A DNA stretch of 64,000 bases, from positions 1 to 64,000 of the forward strand of contig JBPOJB010000042.1 in the NCBI GenBank assembly GCA_052034005.1. The letters are read 5' to 3'. This document shows, piece after piece, positions 53,388-61,879 of this stretch. Source of the DNA: JAAYDI01 sp052034005 (GTDB lineage Bacteria; Planctomycetota; Planctomycetia; Pirellulales; Pirellulaceae). Each line of letters opens with the position of its first letter. The stretch's first letter is position 1. Below the pieces are notes generated by a model, which saw only the letters and a list, made by a program, of their open reading frames with translations, was not told where the DNA came from and made no database searches. Both the position numbers and the translations under genes were made by a program.

Positions 53388-54968
53388 CTACCCCACGTCC
53401 GGACTGAAATTCTCCCACTGGATCGGCCCGAGCTTCCGCAACGCATAGCCGATCTCGCGCAAGTAGTCGCCGTAGCAGATCTGGCAGTGGAACCCTTCCA
53501 TCACCGCCTGCAACCGGCGCCAATCGCCGTCGATCCGGATATCCATCTGCGACCGGCAGGCGGGGCGCGACGGCGTATCGACGACCGTGCCGCGGAACCC
53601 CTGCCACTTGGTGCACCGCAAGTTGGGCACCACGACCGTGAGCGTCTGGCCCTTGGTGTAGTCAACCTTGGTCGCCGCCCCGTAATCGGATTCGAAATGC
53701 GTCAAGATGGTCGCGGGCTCGAAGTCCCGGCCGTTCATCTTGCGCGGCGCGGCGCAGTGGGCCACGGTGAACAGGCCGTCGTAGGGGAAATGCGAATTGC
53801 AGACGAACGTGGGCTTGCTCGCGATCCAGCGCATCAGCACGCCCGGCATGGTGTGGCTCAGGTCGGTATGGCAGTAGGACGTGAGCCCTTCGTCGTTGGC
53901 CATCGCCTCGAGCAGACAGGGGGGCGTGTCCAGCATGCCGATCACTTCGCGTGCCATGCAGTGGCCGAAGCCGAAATTCGTCGCGCCCGTCTCCTGTAGG
54001 AGCTGCCGGACGACGCGCAGCGCCAGGACCGTGTTGAACACGAACCGCCGCTCCGTGCCCAGCACGAGGTTCGGCTGCGCCAACAGCGCTTCCGTCTCCT
54101 GTTCGGCCGCCCGCACGGACGCCTCGTCACCCCGCGCCTGCTGCAACCGCCGACCGAAATCCTCGTACGACATCGTCTCGATTTCGTAACCCCACACGTC
54201 CCGCGCGCACGAAGGGCCAAACTCCTGAGCCGGCTGGCTGTACGCCACCAGGCCGCCGATGGCCAGCATCTTTGTGCCGCGCGCGTTCTTAAGCCCGTAG
54301 AGCGCCCGCAGGCGCCAAGCCAGCTCCCGCTCGTCGTCCACCACCACGTCATCCACATGCATGTTCGGCCGGACTGGTTCGTCGCCGTTGCCGCGCAGCA
54401 GCCGCCAGTGCACGATCTCATACCATAGATAGTGCGGCTCCGTGCGATGCCGCACGAACACGATGATCGGCTTGTCGCCGTCAGCCAGATGGTGGACGAA
54501 CCCGCCACCCGCCCCATACACCACCCGCACATCACACTCCACCGCCAACGCGCGGGTCAACTCGTCCTGATTCGCGACCATCGACAGCGGCAGGATTTCG
54601 ATCGGGAACTCCAGCGACGGCGCGAACCGCTGCAGATCCGCCTGGATCCGCGCGGATTCCTGCCAGGCCGCCTCGGGCGTCTGAATGCCGCCGTACCCCC
54701 GCCAGCTCGTCTTCTCCGCCGGTTGCGGACACTCGTAGGCAAGAACCGGCTGGATCCGCAGCGGCTTGCCCGCCGGTAACGGATCGCCGGCCAGCGGCGG
54801 GCGCGCCACCGCGGTCGCCGGAGACCCCACCATCATGGTCGCACCGCCCAGCAACGTCGCGCCGCCCACGTTGCCGAGAAACCCGCGCCGCGTCATGCCG
54901 TGACCGCACGCGCAGGAACAGGAGTGCATTCCGCCCTGTCGATCGTCGGGCCGTCTCAGGTCGTTCAT
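53388..54968 (-). CDS. Tat-exported sugar isomerase-like protein
   Basis: A 526-residue protein starting MNDLRRPDD with GGAGG 8 nt upstream. A short Cys/His-rich prefix precedes a Tat motif (TRRGFLGN) and hydrophobic stretch. The mature part looks like the fucose/arabinose isomerase fold: an N-terminal Rossmann-like region and a C-terminal region with candidate metal ligands in CLLEAMANDEGLTSYCHTDLSH, NSHFPYD and a late histidine (EGFHCQICYGDY). Planctomycetes have several such exported isomerase-like proteins of unknown substrate. Confidence in the fold is moderate. Confidence 0.6.
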   Translation of the reverse strand: MNDLRRPDDRQGGMHSCSCACGHGMTRRGFLGNVGGATLLGGATMMVGSPATAVARPPLAGDPLPAGKPLRIQPVLAYECPQPAEKTSWRGYGGIQTPEAAWQESARIQADLQRFAPSLEFPIEILPLSMVANQDELTRALAVECDVRVVYGAGGGFVHHLADGDKPIIVFVRHRTEPHYLWYEIVHWRLLRGNGDEPVRPNMHVDDVVVDDERELAWRLRALYGLKNARGTKMLAIGGLVAYSQPAQEFGPSCARDVWGYEIETMSYEDFGRRLQQARGDEASVRAAEQETEALLAQPNLVLGTERRFVFNTVLALRVVRQLLQETGATNFGFGHCMAREVIGMLDTPPCLLEAMANDEGLTSYCHTDLSHTMPGVLMRWIASKPTFVCNSHFPYDGLFTVAHCAAPRKMNGRDFEPATILTHFESDYGAATKVDYTKGQTLTVVVPNLRCTKWQGFRGTVVDTPSRPACRSQMDIRIDGDWRRLQAVMEGFHCQICYGDYLREIGYALRKLGPIQWENFSPDVG

Positions 54969-55156
54969 CGCCACGATCCTCCGCAAAAAGCCCGATGCAT
55001 CAAGGACCGGCAACCGCCCGGCCGGCACGCCGCGCACTGCCGCCAACGACTCTAATGTACGGTCTGGCACACGCCATCGAAAGCACGCAACACGAAATAC
55101 CGGACGGCAACCCGCCCAGGGGCCCGACCGCGCGGCCGTCGGCAGCCCCGCCACCT

Positions 55157-55240
55157 GGCGACGTGAAAGAATCAAGGTGTTTTAACGGTTAACGCTTGCC
55201 GTTGGTGTTCCGCGCCCCATCTAACCTGCTTTGCGCCTGC
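55157..55240. repeat. Dispersed 84-nt repeat, copy A
   Basis: This copy aligns over its full length with 60722-60804; by hand about 68 of 84 positions agree, with one single-base gap and mostly transitions. The first 15 nt (GGCGACGTGAAAGAA) and the tail ACCTGCTT..CGCCTGC are the best conserved. Directly before it CGCCA-CC-TGGCG forms a small hairpin (55150-55161 region). Confidence 0.7.
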
Positions 55241-55296
55241 GCTGGCCCTCTACGACTTGTGCCGTGCCCAGCGGCGACACGAAAACGGTCTCTTCC

Positions 55297-55407
55297 GTCC
55301 CGAAGGGACAGCTCTATCACAGCCCAGGGCGCAGGCCCGGCGAGCCGTGCGAGCCGGGCCGCAGCCCTGGGTCGCGTACACCCACCAGACCCGAGTCCCA
55401 ACGGGAC
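55297..55407. repeat. Composite palindromic intergenic element
   Basis: A symmetric array of three inverted repeats. GTCCC-GAA-GGGAC (55297-55309) and GTCCC-AAC-GGGAC (55395-55407) flank a large central hairpin whose two stems pair 55323-55329 with 55365-55371 (CCCAGGG/CCCTGGG) and 55334-55341 with 55353-55360 (GGCCCGGC/GCCGGGCC). It recalls GC-rich interspersed palindromes scattered in planctomycete genomes; only one copy is in this window. Confidence 0.65.
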
Positions 55408-55619
55408 GGCCCTAAGCTCAGGCGTCGTCATGCGTCCATATCCGGCCGGTACGGCCACACGGGCTTGCTCATCGACGTCCAGAAACGATCAACAATGGAA
55501 CAAATCTTCGCAAGACAGGACAGGCGAGCTTTTCCCCGATTTTCACCACCCCACCCGCCACCTGGCGGATGCGCGCCGAGAAACCGGCCATCCGGATCGG
55601 CCGACACCTCCCGCTCCTG

Positions 55620-57860
55620 TCACATCACCAATTGCGCCACCTGCGCCACGACGAAGCACACGACCACGCCCAGCGCGATGGGCAGGAAGGTTGCCACGGC
55701 GGTCCATTTGACGCTGTGCGTCTCCTTGTAGATCGTGAAGATCGTCGTGGAGCAGGGGTTGTGCAACAGGCTGAACAGCATCAGGTTGATGCCGGTCAAC
55801 AGGGTCCAGCCGCCGGCGCGGAGGATCTGGCCAGTCTGCTCCGCCGACACCTCGAACAGCACGCCGGCGCCCGGGCCGACGCCGGTGGCCGGTGCGGCCA
55901 GCACGGTGAGCATGAGCACGGTGGGGATGACAATCTCGTTGGCCGGGATGGCCACCACGTACGCGAGCAGGATGACGCCGTTGAGCCCGATCAGCAGGCC
56001 GACCGGATCGAGGAATCCAATGAGCCATTCGGCCAGCGATCGGTCGAAGACGTAGACGTTGGCGATCAGCCAGATGGCGGCCCCGGCGGGCAGGGCGAAC
56101 ACGACCGCGCGCCACAGCACGATGGCAGTCCGGTCGATCAGCGACGTGTAGAGCGTCTGCAGCACGCGCGGCGGACGATACGGGGGCAGCTCCAGGTGGA
56201 ACGCCGATGGTTCGCCCTGCAACAGGGTGCGGGACAAGAGCCACGACGCCGCAAACGAAATGCTCACGCCCAGCAGGGCCACGCCGACGACCGCCGCGGT
56301 CGCCACGGCGCCGCGCAGGTACACGGGCGCCAGCGCGCCGATGAAGATCGTGGCGATCAGGATCTGCGTGGGCCAGCGGCCGTTGCAGAGCGAGAAATTG
56401 TTCGTGAGGATGGCGATCAACCGCTCCCGCGGGCTGTCGATCACCCGCGTCGCGACCACGCCCGCGGCGTTGCAGCCGAACCCCATGCACATGGTCAGCG
56501 CTTGCTTGCCATGCGCGCCGCAGCGGTGGAACATGTGGTCCAGATTGAAGGCCACGCGCGGCAGGTAACCGAAATCCTCGAGCAACGTGAACAGCGGGAA
56601 GAAGATCGCCATCGGCGGCAACATCACGCTCACGACCCAGGCCGTGGCCAGATAACAGCCGTCGATCAACAGGCCGTCCAACCACCAGGGTAGCCCGACC
56701 TTCGCCCCGGCGGATTTCAAGAGCGGATGGAGCGTGTCGATCAGCAGGGCTGTCAGCAGATTCGACGGCACGTTCGCGCCGGAGACGGTCAGCCACAGGA
56801 CGAGCGCGAGCAGGGCCGCCATGATCGGGAAGCCGGTCCAGCGGTTGGTGAGCACGCGATCCAGCGTGCGGTCCCAATCGCGTCGAGGTGCGCGGTCCTC
56901 GCGCCGGACCACCGCGTCGGCAATCGTCGCGGCGCGCGCGTACGTGCCCTCGGCCAACGCCTGATGCATGTGCTGACCGATCTGCCAGCGGAGCGACTCC
57001 GTCTGGGCGAACAACGCGCGGAAATCCGCACGCCGCGTCCCGTCGGCCGGCGCCTCGGCCGGGCCGACCGAACCCCGCGGCCCGGACCCGGCGAACCGGG
57101 CCAACTGCATCAGTTCGCCACCCGCCAGCGATTCCATGATCCGCTGGTCTCCATCCAGCATGCGCGTGGCCACCCAGTCGGCGTTCGGCAGGCCGGGCAC
57201 CAGTCGCTCAAGTTCCTCACGCAGCTGCGCCACCGCGCCGGACAGCTCGGGCGATGCGTGAGATGACCGGTTGGGCCGGCAGGGCACCTGGCCGGTCGCC
57301 ACGCCATCGACGACCCGCAACAGTTCGGCGATCCCCTCGCCCGCGCGCGCCGTGACGGCGACCACGGGCACACCCAGCCGCTGGGCCAGCTCCGGCGTGT
57401 TGATCGCCAGCCCGTGCCGCCGCGCTTCGTCCATCAGATTGACGCACACCACCACCCGATCCGTGATCTCCATCACCTGGAGCGCCAGGTTCAGGTTGCG
57501 CTCCAGCCGCGTGGCGTCGACGACCACCAGGGTGACATCCGGCTGCCCGAACAGGATGAAATCCCGCGCGATCTCCTCGTCCGTGCTGGTGGCCAGGAGC
57601 GAGTAGGTGCCCGGCAGATCGACCAGCTTGTAACTCCGACCCTGGAACAAGAAGCCGCCTTCGGCACGCGAGACGGTCTTGCCCGGCCAGTTGCCCGTGT
57701 GCTGGCGCAGACCGGTCAAGGCGTTGAAAACCGTGCTCTTGCCTACGTTCGGATTGCCCGCCAGGGCCACCACGTACTGCGACTGCTCGATCTGGACTCC
57801 CATCCGGACCAACTGAGCGGCGTTGTGGGCCGGACCTGCCCGGCGTCGCGTGTCTGTCAT
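55620..57860 (-). CDS. feoB: Ferrous iron transporter FeoB
   Basis: A 746-residue Fe(II) transporter. The cytoplasmic G domain has P-loop GNPNVGKST at residues 35-43, the G3 motif DLPGTYS and the G4-like NLMD. A GDI-like helical spacer leads to the membrane part with two Gate domains and about ten helices, including the conserved CGAHGKQALTMCMGFGCNAAGV segment. The G4 motif reads N-L-M-D as in many FeoB. The ATG overlaps the stop of the upstream DtxR-FeoA gene in ATGA, so transporter and regulator/FeoA are made together. Expression is probably iron-controlled. Confidence 0.95.
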   Translation of the reverse strand: MTDTRRRAGPAHNAAQLVRMGVQIEQSQYVVALAGNPNVGKSTVFNALTGLRQHTGNWPGKTVSRAEGGFLFQGRSYKLVDLPGTYSLLATSTDEEIARDFILFGQPDVTLVVVDATRLERNLNLALQVMEITDRVVVCVNLMDEARRHGLAINTPELAQRLGVPVVAVTARAGEGIAELLRVVDGVATGQVPCRPNRSSHASPELSGAVAQLREELERLVPGLPNADWVATRMLDGDQRIMESLAGGELMQLARFAGSGPRGSVGPAEAPADGTRRADFRALFAQTESLRWQIGQHMHQALAEGTYARAATIADAVVRREDRAPRRDWDRTLDRVLTNRWTGFPIMAALLALVLWLTVSGANVPSNLLTALLIDTLHPLLKSAGAKVGLPWWLDGLLIDGCYLATAWVVSVMLPPMAIFFPLFTLLEDFGYLPRVAFNLDHMFHRCGAHGKQALTMCMGFGCNAAGVVATRVIDSPRERLIAILTNNFSLCNGRWPTQILIATIFIGALAPVYLRGAVATAAVVGVALLGVSISFAASWLLSRTLLQGEPSAFHLELPPYRPPRVLQTLYTSLIDRTAIVLWRAVVFALPAGAAIWLIANVYVFDRSLAEWLIGFLDPVGLLIGLNGVILLAYVVAIPANEIVIPTVLMLTVLAAPATGVGPGAGVLFEVSAEQTGQILRAGGWTLLTGINLMLFSLLHNPCSTTIFTIYKETHSVKWTAVATFLPIALGVVVCFVVAQVAQLVM

Positions 57861-58897
57861 CGGGATACCACCATCGACTCAGCAGCCGCCGGTTCCACAT
57901 AGATCATGTCCGCTTGCTGATGCCGCAGCGCGATCAGCGCCCCGCGCACCCGATACGCGACGGGGTCGCCGGCCGGACTGGTGAACTCCGCCGTCACGCG
58001 CGTGCCGGGCACGAGCCCGAGGTCGAGCAGCCGTCGGCGCTCGATGCCGCGGCAGGCCGACGAGAGGCTGGTCACCACCCCTGCCTGCCCCGCGGCCAAC
58101 GACGACAAGCGGCGCGCCGACAGCGCGCGGCCCGTCACGTCGGGCAGCGGCTGCACCGTCACGTTCGCGGCGGCCTGCGGCGACAGCACGCACCGAGACG
58201 CACCTGTATCCACCTGCACGCCGCCCGGACCGGCCGACAATAGGTGCAACATCGTCCCCGGCTCCAGGCGCGCCGACCGCAGCTCCCGGTAGATCGACTC
58301 CGGCTCGTCCTCCAAATGGACCACGCGCGCCAGGCAGCCGACCGCGAGCATGCTCAACGGCTGGCCGACCGGCTGCTGCAACTGGCCCGACGAGCTCGGA
58401 ATGGGATCGCCATGCGGGTCGAACGCGGGATAGCCCAGCTGCGCGGCCAGCGCGTCGGCCTGGGCCGGCGTCAGCTCGTGCTCGGCCCGGTGCGCCCGCG
58501 CATGCCACTCCGCCTCCGCCACGCCCGTTTCCTGCGCCAGGTAGTGCTCCCAGAGACGATGCGCGCGGATCACCTGGAGCGCGTAGAGCCGCCCGGCGTC
58601 GGTCAGCTCGAACCCGGCCCCACGCGGCGCGACCAGCGCGTGCCGCTCCAGCCGCTCGACCAGCTGCCCCGCCACGTCGTGTGCCAGCTCCAACGCGTCG
58701 GCAACGCTCTCCACCGTCCCGGGCACGCCCGACTCGCCGCGATGGTACAGGTGCTTCAACGCGTCCTCCGCCCGCACCCGCTCCATGTCCACCCGCCGCC
58801 CCAGCCAACGCCAGACCCAGCCACCGCGCGCGCGAAACAGCAGGTACAACAAGCCCAACGCGACGACGCCCACAGTCAGATTGACGATAGGTCCCAT
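57857..58897 (-). CDS. Membrane-anchored DtxR-family regulator fused to FeoA domains
   Basis: A 346-residue protein. Residues about 5-24 form a transmembrane helix. A DtxR-type winged helix (about 38-105) and dimerisation domain (about 106-168) follow, with metal ligands in the expected order: H113, E117 and H132 for one site, E139 and H140 for the other, and H136 where DtxR has a cysteine. DPHGDPIP is the family ending. Two SH3-like FeoA domains come next (about 175-252 and 257-336; the second has GIERRRLLDLGLVPGT). It overlaps feoB by 4 nt. It combines iron sensing, FeoA function and a membrane anchor in one chain, an unusual layout for a repressor. Whether it binds DNA from the membrane is open. 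Confidence 0.82.
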   Translation of the reverse strand: MGPIVNLTVGVVALGLLYLLFRARGGWVWRWLGRRVDMERVRAEDALKHLYHRGESGVPGTVESVADALELAHDVAGQLVERLERHALVAPRGAGFELTDAGRLYALQVIRAHRLWEHYLAQETGVAEAEWHARAHRAEHELTPAQADALAAQLGYPAFDPHGDPIPSSSGQLQQPVGQPLSMLAVGCLARVVHLEDEPESIYRELRSARLEPGTMLHLLSAGPGGVQVDTGASRCVLSPQAAANVTVQPLPDVTGRALSARRLSSLAAGQAGVVTSLSSACRGIERRRLLDLGLVPGTRVTAEFTSPAGDPVAYRVRGALIALRHQQADMIYVEPAAAESMVVSR

Positions 58898-59012
58898 GCG
58901 GAACGGTCCTCGGTCGTCGGCCCTCGGTTCACGCTGATAGTCTAGCAGTGCAGCCTGCGGCCGCCAAGCGAACGACCAACCGCGAGACACGCACGCGCAC
59001 GCACCCGACAGA

Positions 59013-59026
59013 CCATCCCGGGATGG
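59013..59026. promoter_or_regulatory. 14-bp palindrome between feo genes and HAD gene
   Basis: A perfect palindrome CCATCCCGGGATGG lies in the 185-bp divergent gap between the DtxR-FeoA start (58897) and the HAD start (59083). Position and symmetry suit a dimeric repressor site, but I see no second copy and its base composition differs from known Fur and DtxR boxes. Confidence 0.35.
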
Positions 59027-59082
59027 CGTGGCCTCCGGCAGACAATTGCTGTACCATGTGCGGTGGTCGTCGAGGTGCTGGC

Positions 59083-59754
59083 ATGCTGGTGTTGCTGTTC
59101 GATATTGACGGGACGTTGATTAAAACGGGCGGGGCAGGGGGGACGGCGCTGATGACGGCGTTTTCCGACCTGTTCGAAGTGCCCAACCCGCGCGATGTCC
59201 CGTTCAGCGGTCGGACCGATCGCTGGATCGCCAGCACGTTGTTTCAAGCGCACCGGATCGAGGACACCGATGCGAACTGGCAGCGGCTCAAGGTCGAGTA
59301 CCTCCGGCGGTTGCCGATCCTCTTGCCGCAGTACGACGGCATGGTGCTGCCCGGCATCCTTGCGCTGCTCGACCAGCTGTCGGTGCGCGACGATGCCGCG
59401 CTGGGCCTGTTGACGGGCAACGCCCGGGACAGCGCCCGGTTCAAGCTGGAACATTACGGCTTGTTCCACCACTTCGCGTTCGGCGGATACGGCGACGAGT
59501 TCCGGGACCGGGACGACGTCGCGCGCGCGGCGCTCGCAGCCGCCCGCGAGCGCGTGGGACGCGCATTGACGCTCGACCGCGTCTGGGTGATCGGCGACAC
59601 GCCGATGGACATCCGTTGTGCACGGGCGATCGGCGCGCGCGTGGCCGCCGTGGCGACCGGCTGGCACAGCCGTGCACGATTGGAGGCCGCGGCTCCTGAC
59701 CTGCTGCTGGACAGCTTCGAGCCGGCCGACCCGTTTGTGCGGATGCTCGTCTAG
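59083..59754 (+). CDS. HAD-superfamily phosphatase (phosphoglycolate phosphatase-like)
   Basis: A 223-residue HAD hydrolase. Motif I LLFDIDGTL gives nucleophile D7 and D9, motif II is LLTGN, and motif IV VIGDTPMDIRCA supplies the second metal-binding acidic pair; a helical cap lies between about residues 18 and 85. The subgroup resembles Gph/PgmB-type phosphatases acting on small phosphorylated metabolites. AGGTG 6 nt upstream supports the ATG at 59083. It is divergent from the feo genes and convergent with the thioredoxin-TPR gene. Confidence 0.85.
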   Translation: MLVLLFDIDGTLIKTGGAGGTALMTAFSDLFEVPNPRDVPFSGRTDRWIASTLFQAHRIEDTDANWQRLKVEYLRRLPILLPQYDGMVLPGILALLDQLSVRDDAALGLLTGNARDSARFKLEHYGLFHHFAFGGYGDEFRDRDDVARAALAAARERVGRALTLDRVWVIGDTPMDIRCARAIGARVAAVATGWHSRARLEAAAPDLLLDSFEPADPFVRMLV

Positions 59755-59780
59755 CGCGGGCACCGAGCCGTGGCGGGCCG

Positions 59781-60641
59781 CTAGAACAGCAGCGACGAGA
59801 GCCGGCGGCGGTAGGTGCGTGTCAGTTCCGAGTCGCGCGGGAGCACGTGGAATACGTCGACCATCGCCTGGCGCGCTTTTTCCCCCACGCCGTCCCTGTC
59901 GCGTTCGACAAGCGTCAGGCACAGCTCCAGCGCCGCTTCGAATTCCTGCTGCGCGGCGAGCGCTTCGGCCAGTCGCAGTTGGGCTTCCAGGTCGTCCGGG
60001 CGGGCGGCGGCCGCGGCCCGCAACGCGGCCACGTCGCCGCCGCTGTGCGCCTGCAGCCCGATCTGCGCCTTGACGGTCTCCGCCTCCGGCTCGAGAAACC
60101 CGCGCTTCTCCAGCTCTTCGATCAGCGCCCGCGACTCCTCCAGCTGGCCCGCCTGCAACAACACCCGGGCCAGACCGATCTTGGCCGGCGCGAGGTCCGG
60201 CACTTGGGCCAACACCTCGCGGTACACACGCTCCGATTCCGCCGGTCGAGCCTGTTCTTGAGCCCGGGCGTCGACCAGCGCACCGGCCAGCAGGATGCGG
60301 TCCAGCCAGTGGCGAAGCTGCGGCTCGGGCAGCACCCCCTGAAAGAAATCGACCACCTGCGAGTCCACCAAGGCGAAGACCGTCGGGATCGTCTGAACCT
60401 GAAACTGGGCGGCAATCTGCGGCAACTGGTCCGTGTTGGCACGCACCAGAACGAATCGACCCTGGTACTCGTGAGCCAGCTTCTCGAGAATCGGCGCCAA
60501 CATCCGGCAGGGCTGACACCAGGCGGCCCAGAAGTCGACCACCACCGGCGTGACTTTCGATCGCTCGATCACATCCAATTCAAATTGCTCCGCGGTCGTG
60601 TCCACGATCCACGTAGCGCCGTTTTCGGAAGGAGTATTCAT
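59781..60641 (-). CDS. Thioredoxin-TPR protein (CnoX/YbbN-like)
   Basis: A 286-residue cytoplasmic protein: an N-terminal thioredoxin domain (about residues 10-115) with WCQPC (C42, C45) and cis-proline in TIPTV, followed by TPR-like helices (about 120-286). E. coli CnoX/YbbN has the same arrangement, acts as a holdase for oxidatively stressed proteins and hands clients to GroEL; there the active site is SxxC, whereas both cysteines are kept here, so it may be redox active. The ATG at 60641 is downstream of GGAAGG-like sequence. A dispersed repeat lies upstream. Confidence 0.86.
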   Translation of the reverse strand: MNTPSENGATWIVDTTAEQFELDVIERSKVTPVVVDFWAAWCQPCRMLAPILEKLAHEYQGRFVLVRANTDQLPQIAAQFQVQTIPTVFALVDSQVVDFFQGVLPEPQLRHWLDRILLAGALVDARAQEQARPAESERVYREVLAQVPDLAPAKIGLARVLLQAGQLEESRALIEELEKRGFLEPEAETVKAQIGLQAHSGGDVAALRAAAAARPDDLEAQLRLAEALAAQQEFEAALELCLTLVERDRDGVGEKARQAMVDVFHVLPRDSELTRTYRRRLSSLLF

Positions 60642-60721
60642 GCGCCGTAGTATACGGACCCCAGCTGGGACTGGGAAGAACGGGCAGACCCGGAGATGAG
60701 TGCCCACGCGAATTTGCGGTC

Positions 60722-60804
60722 GGCGACGTGAAAGAACCAAGGTGGTCTGGCGGTTGACGTTTGTCGTTGACGTGCCGCGCACCATCGACCTGCTTCACGC
60801 CTGC
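60722..60804. repeat. Dispersed 84-nt repeat, copy B
   Basis: This is the partner of 55157-55240 in the same orientation. It lies in the 268-bp gap between the thioredoxin-TPR gene and the direct repeat at 60908. Otherwise that gap contains only a short palindrome GCTCGT-CA-ACGAGC at 60893-60906. Confidence 0.7.
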
Positions 60805-60907
60805 CTACTGCGAGGGGCCCGGCGCTCGCCACACGCAGGAGCGACTAAGCCATTAACGCAGAGCCGCTGCTCGACAAGCGGACAGAGGACTGGCTCGTCA
60901 ACGAGCA

Positions 60908-60937
60908 GATTAATGAGTCTTGCCCCCTTTTTGGATC
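60908..60937. repeat. Direct repeat, left copy
   Basis: Thirty nucleotides (GATTAATGAGTC through GGATC) match 62281-62311 with two mismatches and one T-run length difference. The copy supplies the last codons and stop of the M50-like gene read on the minus strand. The core (CCCC, T-run and TTAATGAGTC) resembles a motif I associate with REP/RAYT-type dispersed repeats. Confidence 0.75.
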
Positions 60938-61401
60938 AGGCGGCGGCAGGATCGACGAAACCCGGCATAGCCGAAGCCGATTGTCAGCAAGCAGTATACG
61001 CCAATCGTGATCGGGCTGGCACCATGGGCGAGCAATTGCTGCGTATCGAGGTAACGGTCACCCGAAAACCAAGCCGTCGCAATGTAGGCACCATTGGCGA
61101 GCGTGCAGAAATGCGAGATGAACCACATCCAGTCCCGGCGAACCAGGGCTGCCAATCCGAGCGGCGCGACAACGCCAAGAATCGGGCCGCACCAGAGCGT
61201 TACCAACGGTCTCGGATCAGGGTCGAAGATGCTGTAAGGCAGGTGCCAAGGCAACAGATCAGCCGTCTTGAGCGTGCCGCCGCAGCACCAGCCAGCAACG
61301 ATGTGCCCCATTTCGTGCGTGAATGCCATGACGGTCCATGACGCGACGGCGAGGAGCACGAATCGGAGAATGCGGGTCGCCAAGCAATCAAGTCTCCACA
61401 T
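60910..61401 (-). CDS. Small M50-like membrane protein with HExxH motif
   Basis: A 163-residue membrane protein with about four hydrophobic helices. HEMGH at residues 29-33 lies in the first helix (AFTHEMGHIVAGW), the arrangement of M50/site-2-type zinc peptidases. The second M50 motif (NxxPxxxxDG) is not evident and the protein is short, so activity is uncertain. The C-terminus (RLIQKGGKTH) is encoded by the left direct repeat, which suggests the original end was replaced. Its start overlaps the end of the STM3941-like gene by 14 bp. Codon use is less GC-biased than in the neighbours. Confidence 0.65.
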   Translation of the reverse strand: MWRLDCLATRILRFVLLAVASWTVMAFTHEMGHIVAGWCCGGTLKTADLLPWHLPYSIFDPDPRPLVTLWCGPILGVVAPLGLAALVRRDWMWFISHFCTLANGAYIATAWFSGDRYLDTQQLLAHGASPITIGVYCLLTIGFGYAGFRRSCRRLIQKGGKTH

Positions 61402-61879
61402 TGTAGCCTCTCTCCGCGAGGTAGTAACACGCCGCGTCCAGACCGAGTGAGAGCCCGATGAAGCTGAGCGTGATTTCGGAGAGCCCCATGTGCGGGTGCA
61501 ATTCAGCGGATTTTCGAGCACGATGAGACATGCGGGCCAGGTACTTGCTCTTATCGTCAACAAAGATGGAAAGGAACCTCGTCCCTGCCATCACATCCAC
61601 GCGGAACGCGACGATGTCTGCCCATTCAATAACGCCTAGCGATGAGCCTGCGTGAATACCATCGTCGTCCATCACAATCCTCGGATGGGATGTGCGAAAG
61701 AAGGCTCGCGGAATGACGATCAACCCCGGCCCAAAAACAACTATGCCGACCCAACCTGCGAGTCTCGCTTTCCATCCCGGAAGAGTGGCGCAGAACGCGG
61801 CTATCGCCACCATCGCGATGTTCAATACGAACAGTCTGAGGATCTTCGATTTTGAGGGGTATGCTTCGAAACGGTGCAT
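61388..61879 (-). CDS. STM3941-like membrane protein
   Basis: A 163-residue protein with two N-terminal transmembrane helices (about residues 15-55) and a soluble PH-like beta domain (HPRIVMDDDGIHAG..., IEWADIVAFRV, FLSIFVDD). This matches the small STM3941 family, whose function is unknown. The start gives MHRFEAYPSKSKIL, matching the YPSK-type N-terminus of the family. It overlaps the M50-like gene downstream, implying coupled expression. GC content is lower than in the flanking genes. Confidence 0.65.
   Translation of the reverse strand: MHRFEAYPSKSKILRLFVLNIAMVAIAAFCATLPGWKARLAGWVGIVVFGPGLIVIPRAFFRTSHPRIVMDDDGIHAGSSLGVIEWADIVAFRVDVMAGTRFLSIFVDDKSKYLARMSHRARKSAELHPHMGLSEITLSFIGLSLGLDAACYYLAERGYNVET

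Larger units (their letters stand above)
54969..55619. other. Repeat-rich gap between the isomerase-like gene and feoB
   Basis: No protein gene is supported in these 651 bp. The gap holds one copy of an 84-nt dispersed repeat (55157-55240) and, 56 bp further on, a composite palindromic element (55297-55407). Both are listed separately. Small open frames over this stretch are by-products of the repeat structure. Confidence 0.55.

Noticed and set aside
55189..55731. Overlapping Pro/Gly/Ser-rich frames that might be called hypothetical proteins
   Set aside because: They arise from the palindromic element at 55297-55407 and the 84-nt repeat, in more than one frame.
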